Shown: piece after piece, positions 7,675 through 16,369 of the stretch | Layout: every line of letters starts with the position of its first letter | Position numbering within the stretch: position 1 is the stretch's first letter | Assembly: GCF_004104355.1 (NCBI RefSeq) | Contig: NZ_RJLM01000004.1 | Location: 1 to 64,000 of the forward strand | Direction: 5' to 3' | Origin: Photobacterium chitinilyticum | Lineage (GTDB): Bacteria > Pseudomonadota > Gammaproteobacteria > Enterobacterales > Vibrionaceae | DNA: 64,000 nt | Translations under genes and position numbers: made by a program | Notes under the pieces: generated by a model | What the model was told of the DNA's origin: nothing | The model's input: only the letters and a program-made list of their open reading frames with translations | Databases searched by the model: none

Positions 7675-8172
7675 ATGACTATTTCATTTGTAAGAATCGA
7701 TGATCGGGTGATTCACGGCCAGCTAATGACCCGCTGGGCGAAAGAGTTACCGTGTGATGGCATTGTTGCCATCGACGATGCTGTCGCTGCTGACCCATTG
7801 CTCTCTCAGGTAATGAAGGGAGCGGTGACCGATGTGAAAGTCTGGTTATTCGATGCAGATACGGCGGTTGCCAAACTGCCGAAAGTGATTGCGAGTGATA
7901 AGAAATATTTTGTTATTGCCAAATCGCCGGTCACGCTGCAAAGAATCTGCGAAGCCGGTATCGATATTTCCAACCTCAATGGGAAGATTAATGTCGGCCC
8001 AATGAGTGCCCGAGAAGGAACAGTAACAATAGGAAACAATCAGAGTGTCAATCCGGACGAAGTGGCGGCTTTTGAGTACTTGTCTCGATTGGGGCATCAA
8101 ATTGATTTCCGACTCGTGCCGGATGCCAGTGCCTACAACTGGGAGACCGCACAGAAAAAAATAAACAATTAA
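7675..8172 (+). CDS. PTS EIIB component, mannose family
   Basis: This 165-aa EIIB starts ISFVRIDDRVIHGQLMTRW. His14 in the RVIHGQ motif is the family's phosphorylated residue, so the call is firm. A good ribosome-binding site (AAGGAGCA) lies 9 bp after the EIIA stop. EIIB transfers phosphate to the sugar as it emerges from the EIIC/EIID channel. Substrate specificity within the mannose-fructose-sorbose family cannot be decided from this protein alone. Confidence 0.92.
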   Translation: MTISFVRIDDRVIHGQLMTRWAKELPCDGIVAIDDAVAADPLLSQVMKGAVTDVKVWLFDADTAVAKLPKVIASDKKYFVIAKSPVTLQRICEAGIDISNLNGKINVGPMSAREGTVTIGNNQSVNPDEVAAFEYLSRLGHQIDFRLVPDASAYNWETAQKKINN

Positions 8173-8213
8173 TAGCGGTTCAAACTCTTTAACGTGATTA
8201 GAAGGAACAGATT

Positions 8214-9017
8214 ATGTTTTTTGAAGCAGTCGTCATCGGGATACTGTGTTATCTCGGTGCGTTATCAACGCCTTGGTTGCTAGGTCTTACCGGTGGCTGG
8301 TACACCTTAAGCCGACCATTGGTTTCCGGAATGCTAGTCGGCATAGTATTAGGCGATATTCAGACGGGTATCATGGTGGGGGTGGCTGTTCAGGCTGTCT
8401 ACATTGCGATGGTAACACCGGGCGGCTCGATGCCTGCCGATCTTAACTTTGTGGCTTACCCGGCTGTTGCTCTCGGTATTATGTCGGGGCAGGGTGTCGA
8501 AGTCGCGGTGGCCATTGCGGCAACGATTGGTATTGCTGGCACCATTATTTTTAACTTCATGATGGTATTGAACTCTTATTGGAATCACCGTGCCGACTTG
8601 TCGGTAGATGATGGTGATGACAAGGGGGTATATATGAATACCGCCATTTATCCTCAGATCACCAACTTTTTGATGCGCTTCATTCCTACCTTTATCGCGG
8701 TCTATTTTGGCAATCAGTACATTGAAGGTTTCATGGCAAGTTTGCCAGAGCTGGTTATCAATACCATGACGGTACTCGGCGGCATCTTGCCAGCTGTTGG
8801 TATCGCCATTTTGCTAAAACAAATTATCAAAGAAACGTCGATGCTGATTTACTTCCTTGTTGGTTTTGTCGGTATTGTCTTTTTGAACCTCAACATGGTT
8901 GGCCTTGTGATGATCGGGGCGCTGTTTGCGCTATTGCATTACAACTACAAGCCGGATCCACAACCTGCGACTGCAACGCCCAATCAAGTGATGGATGACG
9001 ATGAGGATGAATTCTAA
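8214..9017 (+). CDS. PTS EIIC component, mannose family
   Basis: This 267-aa, very hydrophobic protein with several membrane helices has the family motif region GGSMPADLNFVAYPAVALGI (about residues 70-90). It forms the membrane channel with EIID. It ends in an acidic tail (DDDEDEF) and its stop codon overlaps the start of EIID (TAATG), a sign of translational coupling. Confidence 0.9.
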   Translation: MFFEAVVIGILCYLGALSTPWLLGLTGGWYTLSRPLVSGMLVGIVLGDIQTGIMVGVAVQAVYIAMVTPGGSMPADLNFVAYPAVALGIMSGQGVEVAVAIAATIGIAGTIIFNFMMVLNSYWNHRADLSVDDGDDKGVYMNTAIYPQITNFLMRFIPTFIAVYFGNQYIEGFMASLPELVINTMTVLGGILPAVGIAILLKQIIKETSMLIYFLVGFVGIVFLNLNMVGLVMIGALFALLHYNYKPDPQPATATPNQVMDDDEDEF

Positions 9018-9865
9018 TGACTACGAAACATGACCAACTCAACACGGATATTAATGCCAAGATCTCGTTAGATAAGAAAGATCTCACTAAATGTTGGCGT
9101 TCATGGATGATGTACAACCTGTCATCAATGAGTTTCGAGCGTCTGGAGTCATTCGGTTTTTGCCTTGGAATGATGCCGGCATTGAAAAAGCTATACCCCA
9201 ATAAAGAGAAACGTCAGGAGGCAATGAAGCGCCACTCCTCTTTCTATAATACTGAGCCACAGCTTGGTGCCATCATCAGCGGTATGGCGGTGGGTCTAGA
9301 AGAAAAGAAAGCTAATGGCGAGCCAATTGATGGCGAAACCATTAATACGTTGAAAGTTGGCTTGATGGGGCCGATTGCCGGTATTGGTGATTCTATGGTG
9401 CCCGGCATGCTTGTTCCTATTTTGCTGAGTATCGGTATGGCCCTGGCTGCTGGTGGCAGTATGCTTGGACCGCTTTTTTACATCTTTGTTTTTAATGCCA
9501 TCGTTATTGTCGGCTCTTATACCTTGTTTATGAAGGGGTATAAGATGGGGACGGGCTCAGTAGAGGTACTGGTAAGCCACAAATCCACCAAGATCCGGGA
9601 AGCACTCTCGTTGCTGGGGGTGTTTGTCATGGGGGGCGTGGCTGCGAGCTATGTCAACCTTGGTACGGGGCTGGAGTTTGTGACCAGTGATGGTGTGGAT
9701 ATCAATGTTCAGGCGATGCTTGACGGTATTTTTCCTAAGCTGATGCCGCTAGTGATTGTGCTTGGAACCTGGTACGCGATGGCGAAGAAAAACCTGAGCC
9801 CGGTAAAAGCCATGCTGTCTTTGGTTGTTATCTCTGCCATCGGGGTGGCGGTTGGCCTCTTTTAA
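9017..9865 (+). CDS. PTS EIID component, mannose family
   Basis: This 282-aa protein belongs to the EIID family. The N-terminal motif SWMMYNLSSMSFERLESFGF (about residues 30-50) and the later GPIAGIGDS (about 115-123) are typical. The C-terminal third carries the membrane anchor and ends in a hydrophobic helix. With EIIC it makes the sugar permease. It is followed by an inverted repeat (9879-9900) before the epimerase gene, which may stabilise the upstream transcript. Confidence 0.92.
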   Translation: MTTKHDQLNTDINAKISLDKKDLTKCWRSWMMYNLSSMSFERLESFGFCLGMMPALKKLYPNKEKRQEAMKRHSSFYNTEPQLGAIISGMAVGLEEKKANGEPIDGETINTLKVGLMGPIAGIGDSMVPGMLVPILLSIGMALAAGGSMLGPLFYIFVFNAIVIVGSYTLFMKGYKMGTGSVEVLVSHKSTKIREALSLLGVFVMGGVAASYVNLGTGLEFVTSDGVDINVQAMLDGIFPKLMPLVIVLGTWYAMAKKNLSPVKAMLSLVVISAIGVAVGLF

Positions 9866-9878
9866 GGCGAGCAAGTAA

Positions 9879-9900
9879 AGAGAGAGCTATGGCTCTCTCT
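9879..9900. repeat. Intra-operon hairpin
   Basis: AGAGAGAGC / GCTCTCTCT forms a 9-bp stem with a four-base loop and no T-run. It lies between EIID and the AGE-family gene and probably acts in mRNA stability or partial termination. Confidence 0.5.
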
Positions 9901-9928
9901 ACTCCCTTCTAAACTTAGAGATATCATT

Positions 9929-11050
9929 ATGAATACCATTCAACAGCAAGCGAAACGCTGTCAGGTATGGCTTTCTGAGCACGCCCTTCCTCGTTGGCAA
10001 AACGCTTTTGATGAAAAGGCGGGTGTTTTCCCCGAAGGCATTTATCAAGATGGTCGCGTATACCAAGAAAATGTGATCCGCTTTCGTGTTCAACCTCGAC
10101 AACTATATGTTTATGCGCATGCCACAGAGCTTGGCTTTGTTGATGCTCGCCAAGCGATTGAGCAAGCCGTTCATGTTGGGTTCCCCCGCTTTCAAACCAA
10201 CAGAGAGACTTTTGTTTTTTCGGTTGATGATGAGCTGAATATTAAAAATGATGAGGCCAACGCTTACGAACATGCCTTTGCGTTATTGGGTTACGCATGG
10301 CATTACCGTTTGACGAAAGAGCAAACCAGCCTAAATAAAATGGAAGCTATCTATCAATGGTTTCAGCGTGAATTGGCAGACGCTGAAAATGGTGGGTTCT
10401 ACTCATCAACACATTATCTTTCGTTACGCTGCCAGAATCCACACATGCACTTATTTGAAGCGTTGATGGTGTGCTATGAACATACCGATGATGCTCAATG
10501 GCTGGAACGTGCAAGTAATATTTTTACCTTGTTCTCTGAGCGCTTTATGCAAGATGAGTATTTGTGTGAATTCTTTGATAACCAGCTAGCTCCTAAACAC
10601 ACCCTAAGTAATCTTGTTGATCCTGGACATCATTACGAATGGATTTGGTTGCTACATCATTATCAAAAGCTGGCAGGGATCGATGTGTCAGCTTACATCG
10701 CAAAATTGAATCGTTTTGTCTCGGCGTATGGGCACAACGACAACGGGTTGGTTCGAGATGAGGTGAAAAATAGTGGGGAGGTATTTCGTTCAACATCCAG
10801 GTTATGGTGCCAAACCGAATACCTTAAAGCTCAGATAGCGCTATGGGAGCGCAATCCATCTCCGGAACGGGAACAACGTGTCTGCCAGGCCGTTGAGGCG
10901 ATTTTCAGTGCTTATCTGAATCCGGCGAAAAAGGGGCTTTGGTTTGATCAGCTCGATAGCCATGGGCTGCCATTACAAAAGAACTCGCCAGCGAGTACTT
11001 TCTATCACCTATTTTTGGCCTTTTCTGAATTGCTCAGAATTGCAAAGTAA
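9929..11050 (+). CDS. AGE-family epimerase/isomerase (mannose isomerase-like)
   Basis: This 373-aa member of the N-acylglucosamine 2-epimerase / aldose-ketose isomerase family is expected to fold as an alpha/alpha barrel. Family signatures are present: HAFALLGYAWHY (about 112-123), NPHMHLFEALM (about 170-180) and PGHHYEWIWLLHHY (about 232-245), which carry the catalytic His and Glu residues. Family members act on free mannose, glucose, fructose, N-acetylmannosamine or mannosyl disaccharides. The combination with a mannose-type PTS and mannose-6-P isomerase favours a mannose/fructose interconverting enzyme, but the exact substrate is inferred. Its start has a weak ribosome-binding site. Confidence 0.8.
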   Translation: MNTIQQQAKRCQVWLSEHALPRWQNAFDEKAGVFPEGIYQDGRVYQENVIRFRVQPRQLYVYAHATELGFVDARQAIEQAVHVGFPRFQTNRETFVFSVDDELNIKNDEANAYEHAFALLGYAWHYRLTKEQTSLNKMEAIYQWFQRELADAENGGFYSSTHYLSLRCQNPHMHLFEALMVCYEHTDDAQWLERASNIFTLFSERFMQDEYLCEFFDNQLAPKHTLSNLVDPGHHYEWIWLLHHYQKLAGIDVSAYIAKLNRFVSAYGHNDNGLVRDEVKNSGEVFRSTSRLWCQTEYLKAQIALWERNPSPEREQRVCQAVEAIFSAYLNPAKKGLWFDQLDSHGLPLQKNSPASTFYHLFLAFSELLRIAK

Positions 11051-11059
11051 GGACAACAT

Positions 11060-11614
11060 ATGGACGTATCAACACCCCCCAGCATCAATTACGTGACAGG
11101 TAAGATAAGCACGGAAAACCTCGTCGAGAAAGCAACACAGCTATCCGCATTGAACGGCATTTTTGCCAATCAAGCGGCCTATGAGTCGCTACCGGGAAAC
11201 ACCGTTGTCTATCGTGTTGAGATGCTGCCAACAGAATCTGCTGAAGGTGAGCTTAATTTCGGTGTCTCGCATGTTGAGGCGGGTTGTGTGGGGGATGAGT
11301 TTTTCATGACCCGAGGGCATTTTCATGAGCGTATAGAACAAGCCGAATACTATTTTGGAAGTGTGGGAGAGGGCTTGCTTATCCTACAGGCTCAAAATGG
11401 GTCCGTAACGGTCGAAAAAGTCTTTCCGGGGAGTATTCATCATATTGGCGGGTTTATTGCTCACCGGTTGGTGAATACGGGAGATTCGCGGTTGTCGGCG
11501 CTTGCGGTTTGGCCCTCAATTGCTGGACATAATTATGACGCGTTGAAAGAGAAGGGGTTTAATGTTCGAGTGATGAAAGAAGAAGGCGGTTTTAAATTGG
11601 TGAGAACGCCTTAA
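11060..11614 (+). CDS. pgiA: Cupin-type glucose-6-phosphate isomerase
   Basis: This 184-aa single-domain cupin matches the phosphoglucose isomerase type first known from archaea (Pyrococcus). The metal motif RGHFHERIEQAEYYFG supplies two His and one Glu, and a second cupin motif around HHIGGFIAHRLVNTGD adds a further His. The C-terminal AGHNYDALKEKGF motif is typical. It converts fructose-6-P to glucose-6-P, completing the path from mannose-6-P made by the PTS and the isomerase at 5474. It is unrelated to the standard Pgi, so it may be an auxiliary enzyme dedicated to this pathway. Its stop is only 20 bp from the stop of the convergent EIICBA gene, with no clear terminator between. Confidence 0.8.
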   Translation: MDVSTPPSINYVTGKISTENLVEKATQLSALNGIFANQAAYESLPGNTVVYRVEMLPTESAEGELNFGVSHVEAGCVGDEFFMTRGHFHERIEQAEYYFGSVGEGLLILQAQNGSVTVEKVFPGSIHHIGGFIAHRLVNTGDSRLSALAVWPSIAGHNYDALKEKGFNVRVMKEEGGFKLVRTP

Positions 11615-11634
11615 ATCCCCATAGCTGATCTACA

Positions 11635-13896
11635 TTATGCACCGTCAAGAGCGGCATCAATGACTGCATAGACATCTTCGTTGCTGCGACAGGCACGGAT
11701 CTTATCCAGATCGATGCCTGTTTCACTGTCTTCGTCTTCCAGTACCCGGGTGACTTCCGTCAGGCCTTGCATATGTTCATCGGATGAACTGCCGGCGAGG
11801 GTAATCATCACATCAACCGGTTCTGCTTCACCTTCAAAGTACACCGGCTCTTTTAACGTCACGAGGGAAAAGGCAGTTCGGTTAACGCCATCTTCCGGGC
11901 GGGCATGAGGCATAGCGAAATTGGGTGCAATAACAATGTAAGGCCCCAGCTTTTCCACGCTGCGAATTATCGTGTCGTGATAGCGTTGCTCAACAGCACC
12001 AGAGGTAATTAGCATGTCGGTACCCAGCTTGATGGCCTGTTCCCAGCTGGCGGCATTAGCCTGAAGCATAATTGAATTGTTTTCGATGAGCGATTGCCTG
12101 AAGTTCACTCTTTTATATAAGTGGTTTTCCACCTGTCGGCTATTTAATTTGTCGTTAATAAGATCGAGCAGTTCATTGCCAAAGGAAGTCGGGTCTAGCA
12201 TGTTCCGGACGCCCAATATAGATTTGCCTTCACTGACCTGCATTTCTCCGGCAAGGTGCCTTGAAGATACGATAATGTCTGTACTGGCCAACTTGGATTT
12301 GTAATCAGCGATTGCACATGAGTCCATTATGTGAGGGATATTTATACTTTCCAGGTAATTACCAATTTTCATCTTCATGATCATGGAGGAACCCTGGCCA
12401 TTCCCGCACACCGCAAGGATACGGACTGCGCGATCTTCTGGGTTTACGTCTGTCTGCGTAGTATTTTCAGTTAATTGTGCACCACTGCCGTTGGGTTTAA
12501 TGGTTATTGCGGCTTCAGCATCTTCTTCGGCGCGAAGTTTTTTGGATGCGAAGAACATATAGATGCCTGCCAGCGCCAGCAACAGAAAGAAGAACAGGGA
12601 TGAAGAGGAGAGCCCCTGCATGATGGGTGGGAAGACCAGTGCCCAGTCAGCCATTCCCATCCAGCCGTTGAATTCAGTGCCGTGCTGGCCGAATAGGTTA
12701 ATTGCCCAGGCAGAGCCGGTGACTTCGATGATCCCCATGACAAAGCAGATTTTTATGACCGCTTTCCAGCCACCAAAGTGATTGGCAAAGACACCAATGG
12801 TGGCGTTCGAGAAGAACATCGGGATAAAGCCGGGAATGATCATGATAGGGGAGTCAAAGGCCAGCATGGCCAGTACCGCGGTAAACTGACCGATGGCCCC
12901 CCACATAAAGCCAAATACCATGGCATTGGGTGAGAAGGCATAAATTGCAGCGCAGTCTATCGCCAGGACGGCATTTGGGATCACACGCTCGGAGATCCCC
13001 TTGAATGCTTCAGACAGCTCGGCAACAAACAGGCGTACGCCAACAACGATTATCTGAATGGCGACAGCGAATTTCATTCCGGTTTCAAAAATGTAAATGG
13101 TCCAGTGAGTACTACCTGCCATGGCTTGCAGTTTATCCAGGCCAAAAGAAAGCAGAATGATGCTGAAAAATACCGTCATTACGATGGCGGTAGCAGCAAT
13201 GCTGTCGTGGAAGATATGAAGCCATTGAGGCAGCTTGATTTTGTCTACGCTGTCTTTTTTGTCTCCCAGTTTGGGGGCTACTTTGGTGGCAATCCAAGAG
13301 GCAACCTGCTGCTGGTGGCCGATAGAGAAGCCGGCTCCTCCGGTGACCTCCTGGGTGGGCTTGAACATAATGTTAGAGGAGATGCCCCAGTACAGCGCCA
13401 TTAACACCGCTGAGTAGATAATGGTTTCCCACATCGAAGCGCCGAGGATGAAATAAAAGACCGCAATCAAACCTGTTTGCTGGAACATAATATGACCAGT
13501 CAACATGATGGTGCGGATCCCCGTGATACGACGGAAGACCACGAGCAGAATGTTAATTGCCAAGGCCAGCAGTACTGCGTACCCAACCCAGGAGTAGTTC
13601 TCTCCCATGGTTTCCATGGTGGCCATCATGGTGGTGTAGGGGTCAATGACCGAGCCGGTGAGGTTATGGTATTCGGACATCTTCTCGATAACCGGCTTAA
13701 AGCCCGCAACCAGCGTACCTGCGCCCACCTGTACCAGCATAAAACCGACGATCGTTTTGATTGTGCCTTGTACAATGGTGGTGTAGTTACGTTTTAACAG
13801 GAAGTAACCAATACATGTGACTAGCCCGAGAAGAAGCGGCGCTTTGGTCATCACCTGGCTATAAAATATATAGAAGATGTCGTACAGGGTTTCCAT
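11635..13896 (-). CDS. Ascorbate-family PTS permease, fused EIICBA (second copy)
   Basis: This 753-aa protein joins in one chain a UlaA-like EIIC (residues about 1-450, about a dozen hydrophobic segments), a UlaB-like EIIB (phosphocysteine Cys497 in [10 protein letters not shown]) and a UlaC-like EIIA (His664 in [12 protein letters not shown]). It is closely paralogous to the separate UlaAB (16914-18692) and UlaC (16370-16843) of the same island, with long identical stretches. The EIIB-EIIA linker (about 586-597, [12 protein letters not shown]) appears to come from the former intergenic spacer. A GGAG ribosome-binding site precedes METLYD. The substrate is probably L-ascorbate or a related sugar acid. 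Confidence 0.88.
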   Translation of the reverse strand: METLYDIFYIFYSQVMTKAPLLLGLVTCIGYFLLKRNYTTIVQGTIKTIVGFMLVQVGAGTLVAGFKPVIEKMSEYHNLTGSVIDPYTTMMATMETMGENYSWVGYAVLLALAINILLVVFRRITGIRTIMLTGHIMFQQTGLIAVFYFILGASMWETIIYSAVLMALYWGISSNIMFKPTQEVTGGAGFSIGHQQQVASWIATKVAPKLGDKKDSVDKIKLPQWLHIFHDSIAATAIVMTVFFSIILLSFGLDKLQAMAGSTHWTIYIFETGMKFAVAIQIIVVGVRLFVAELSEAFKGISERVIPNAVLAIDCAAIYAFSPNAMVFGFMWGAIGQFTAVLAMLAFDSPIMIIPGFIPMFFSNATIGVFANHFGGWKAVIKICFVMGIIEVTGSAWAINLFGQHGTEFNGWMGMADWALVFPPIMQGLSSSSLFFFLLLALAGIYMFFASKKLRAEEDAEAAITIKPNGSGAQLTENTTQTDVNPEDRAVRILAVCGNGQGSSMIMKMKIGNYLESINIPHIMDSCAIADYKSKLASTDIIVSSRHLAGEMQVSEGKSILGVRNMLDPTSFGNELLDLINDKLNSRQVENHLYKRVNFRQSLIENNSIMLQANAASWEQAIKLGTDMLITSGAVEQRYHDTIIRSVEKLGPYIVIAPNFAMPHARPEDGVNRTAFSLVTLKEPVYFEGEAEPVDVMITLAGSSSDEHMQGLTEVTRVLEDEDSETGIDLDKIRACRSNEDVYAVIDAALDGA

Positions 13897-13970
13897 TATG
13901 AGGCTCCGTCTCTCTGCTCAAACGAAAGGCGTCAGCGGCGAGTCACTATTTCGTTTCGGGAGTTACCATA

Positions 13971-14008
13971 ACAATCACATATAATCACAAGAAGGCAACA
14001 TGTGATTT
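13971..14008. promoter_or_regulatory. Candidate UlaR operator upstream of EIICBA2
   Basis: Two AATCAC units start exactly 10 bp apart (13973 and 13983), followed by an inverted TGTGATT at 14001-14007. The arrangement closely matches 18796-18830 upstream of ulaAB. Confidence 0.6.
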
Positions 14009-14043
14009 TTTGTGGAAACGATCTCGCTTGTCCTGCGATGAAG

Positions 14044-14057
14044 GTGATCGCGATCAC
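14044..14057. promoter_or_regulatory. CRP-like site
   Basis: GTGATCGCGATCAC is a perfect palindrome with GTGA-N6-TCAC geometry. It sits upstream of the EIICBA2 promoter region and suggests catabolite control. Confidence 0.5.
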
Positions 14058-14239
14058 TTAAGTGATATTATTATAAATAATAGTGGCAAAAGTTGAATGA
14101 GTATCCGTCGTGTGTGGGTTTTTAGATGCCTTTTTCTTGAGTGAGGCTTTAGTTATCTGGGAGCCGTTAGATTATATTCAACCAGTTTCAATTTGTCTCA
14201 TCGTGATGTTATCTGTCATAATCACCCATTTGTCACTGC

Positions 14240-14262
14240 AATCATTGTTAATCATTTTTTGG
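14240..14262 (+). promoter_or_regulatory. Orphan UlaR-type operator without an adjacent ulaR gene
   Basis: AATCATTGTT-AATCATTTTT (units at 14240 and 14250) is nearly identical to the element in front of ulaR at 19065-19090. No regulator gene follows on the + strand; the convergent EI-N gene ends at 14273. Confidence 0.5.
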
Positions 14263-14272
14263 GATAACTTAT

Positions 14273-14704
14273 TTATACCTGTGCCAGGTGCCACAGTAGT
14301 TTATGATTGAGCTCTTTGATGTATCTGTCTTGCTGGGCAAACCTTTTATTATCGAGCAATATTAGCAAATCCGTATATTTATCTAATGCATCGAGCGCGG
14401 CGGCTTCAATATTAAGTCCGTCAGCGACAGCATCATTGGTTGCTGTTTCAACGTCGTGATTGGTTAATAGCTGAATATAAAGTTCGAATACTTGGGCTTG
14501 CTTTCGGTCATTATTTTCGGCCGTCTGATCTCTAAGTTGTTCCAGGTGGCATTGAACCTTGTCGCGGGCACGATAGAACCGGATCATTTCAGTTTCGAAT
14601 TTATTTTTTCCGATACTATAGCGCGGTATCGGCAGGTGCTGGTTTTTGGATACAGGCGTTTGGTTATAAGTATTATTTTTTAACGTAGTGATCCCAGCGA
14701 GCAT
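14273..14704 (-). CDS. Stand-alone enzyme I N-terminal (HPr-binding) helical domain
   Basis: This 143-aa protein aligns by eye with the first about 145 residues of PTS enzyme I: a short beta start (MLAGITTLKN), FETEMIRFYRARDKVQCHLEQL, then QAQVFELYIQLLTN, AALDALDKYTDL and DRYIKELNHKLLWHL. This is the HPr-binding alpha subdomain (PEP-utiliser N-terminal domain). The domain that carries the active-site histidine and the PEP-binding barrel are absent, so it cannot be a phosphotransferase. ATG 14704 has a strong AAGAGG ribosome-binding site. It lies between ulaD and EIICBA2 on the same strand, after a terminator-like hairpin. A role as HPr-binding or sequestering protein is an inference. Confidence 0.6.
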   Translation of the reverse strand: MLAGITTLKNNTYNQTPVSKNQHLPIPRYSIGKNKFETEMIRFYRARDKVQCHLEQLRDQTAENNDRKQAQVFELYIQLLTNHDVETATNDAVADGLNIEAAALDALDKYTDLLILLDNKRFAQQDRYIKELNHKLLWHLAQV

Positions 14705-14721
14705 GATGGCCTCTTGCTTAA

Positions 14722-14746
14722 TAAAAAAGGCCTGTGGGAGCAGGCC
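14722..14746 (-). terminator. Terminator/attenuator between ulaD and the EI-N gene
   Basis: On the minus strand GGCCTG-ctccca-CAGGCC is followed by a run of T. It ends only 18 bp before the start codon at 14704, so it could reduce read-through from ulaD. Confidence 0.7.
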
Positions 14747-14766
14747 AAGAGATAGGAGGGTGCTAC

Positions 14767-14794
14767 AGAGTGTTCCCCTATGGGGATACACTCT
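14767..14794 (-). repeat. Leader hairpin upstream of the attenuator
   Basis: AGAGTGT-CCCC and GGGG-ACACTCT form a stable stem with a three-base loop between the ulaD stop and the terminator-like hairpin. Confidence 0.5.
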
Positions 14795-14813
14795 TATTTG
14801 TTGCTAGTATTGA

Positions 14814-15458
14814 TTACCAGTATTTATTAATTTCGGTGCGCAGTGCTTCTGCGGTTTCTTTACCGGTATCATTGGCCAATGCACGGCCTGCGATAAAGGT
14901 TTTTGCCTTGATCCCCTCAAACAGATGAATGTCCTGTGGCACTATACCGCCCGTGATGGAGACTTCCAGGCCGAGTTCGGAAAGGACGCGCATACGATTG
15001 ATGTCGCTGTCTGTCCAGCTAACACCTGCAAGTTCAGCATCGCGTGAGCGGTGGTAAATGGCTTGCTTGATGCCAAGATCAACCCACGCCTGAGCATCTT
15101 CAAGGGTCCAGTTGCCGTATAGCTCGATCTGGATTTCACCGCCGAGCTCATCTGCAATCTTTTTACACGCTTCAATGGTTGCAATGTGCGCTGCGGCGGA
15201 AACGGTAAGCCAGTTAGCACCGGCCTCAAATGCCATACGCGCCAAAATAGCACCGCCATCAGTGGTTTTCATGTCGCAGACAATAATATGATCAGGGTGG
15301 CTAGCGCGAAGAGTTCGTACAGCCTTCATTCCTTCGGCAAACGCAAGAATAGTACCGACCTCGATAACATCAACGAAGCTCTCGACATTATTGGCAACTG
15401 ATACGGCTGTATCTAGATCGGTAGAATCAAGCGCAATTTGGATTAATGGCTTAGTCAT
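14814..15458 (-). CDS. ulaD: 3-keto-L-gulonate-6-phosphate decarboxylase
   Basis: This 214-aa TIM-barrel enzyme of the OMP decarboxylase superfamily decarboxylates 3-keto-L-gulonate-6-P to L-xylulose-5-P in ascorbate catabolism. The conserved motifs IALDSTDLDTA (residues 5-15), VDVIEVGT (about 26-33), DMKTTDGG (about 62-69) and SITGGI (about 163-168) are present. The start at MTKPLIQ fits the E. coli length (216 aa) and has a GAGAGA ribosome-binding site; upstream in-frame codons lack one. It lies 188 bp downstream of ulaF in the same direction, with a small hairpin (15570-15587) in the gap. Confidence 0.93.
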   Translation of the reverse strand: MTKPLIQIALDSTDLDTAVSVANNVESFVDVIEVGTILAFAEGMKAVRTLRASHPDHIIVCDMKTTDGGAILARMAFEAGANWLTVSAAAHIATIEACKKIADELGGEIQIELYGNWTLEDAQAWVDLGIKQAIYHRSRDAELAGVSWTDSDINRMRVLSELGLEVSITGGIVPQDIHLFEGIKAKTFIAGRALANDTGKETAEALRTEINKYW

Positions 15459-15646
15459 GATTATTTCTCTCAATAGTTTAAAGTGAGTAACGTTATTCAA
15501 ATAATGATTGGTTCATCTTCCAAATAACAAATTGAAATTTATTTTCAGCATTATGACGACGTAATAATGTCGATAGTTAGAGACTATCTAAGATAGAACG
15601 ATATATTTTTTACTTAAATCATTAAGGAATAGAAATAATCTAACTG

Positions 15647-16339
15647 TTATTTCTGCCCATAATACGCATTCTTACCATGCTTGCGATTGTAATGCTTATC
15701 CGATAGTTCTTGCTGTACTTTAATTCCGCTATTTAGTGAGCGGGTTGCTAGTGCCATCGCCGCGACTTCTTCCAGTACCACCGAATTATGGACAGCATCA
15801 TGAGCATTTTTTCCCCATGAGAAAGGCGCATGGCCAGAGACAATTGCGCTAGGTACTGCCTTGGGATCAATATCTCGTCGGCTGAATTCTTCAATGATCA
15901 CCAGCCCGGTATTTTTTTCGTATTCCGTTTCAATTTCCGTAGGGGTTAGCTGACGGGTACAGGGAATATCACCATAAAAGTAATCAGCATGCGTAGTACC
16001 CAGTGCTGGAATATCTAATCCGGCCTGTGCCCATACCGTTGCATTTCTTGAGTGGGTATGAACAATACCGCCAACGGAGCTGAATGCTTTATATAGCTCT
16101 ATATGGGTTGCCGTATCACTTGATGGGTTGAGTGCTCCTTCAAGAACTCGGCCGTCTAAGTCGACAATAACAATATCGTCGGCGCTCATAACATCATACT
16201 CAACACCTGACGGCTTAATCGCAATGACACCATTTTCGCGATCAATTTCGGAAACATTACCCCAGGTAAATGTGACCAAATCATATTTTGGTAGCAAGAG
16301 GTTTGCTTCCAGTACTTTTTCTTTCAGTGCTTTAAACAT
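15647..16339 (-). CDS. ulaF: L-ribulose-5-phosphate 4-epimerase
   Basis: This 230-aa class II aldolase-family epimerase converts L-ribulose-5-P to D-xylulose-5-P, feeding the pentose phosphate pathway. Visible signatures are [10 protein letters not shown] (about 26-35), KPSGVEY (about 43-49), the zinc motif [14 protein letters not shown] (about 95-108) and a later His in SGHAPFSWG. The start MFKALKEKV gives the family length and has AGAGAG upstream. It follows ulaC after 30 bp in the same transcription unit. AraD paralogues are similar, but the operon context points to ulaF. Confidence 0.93.
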   Translation of the reverse strand: MFKALKEKVLEANLLLPKYDLVTFTWGNVSEIDRENGVIAIKPSGVEYDVMSADDIVIVDLDGRVLEGALNPSSDTATHIELYKAFSSVGGIVHTHSRNATVWAQAGLDIPALGTTHADYFYGDIPCTRQLTPTEIETEYEKNTGLVIIEEFSRRDIDPKAVPSAIVSGHAPFSWGKNAHDAVHNSVVLEEVAAMALATRSLNSGIKVQQELSDKHYNRKHGKNAYYGQK

Positions 16340-16369
16340 AATAACTCTCTTATTGGGCATGCTTCCCAA

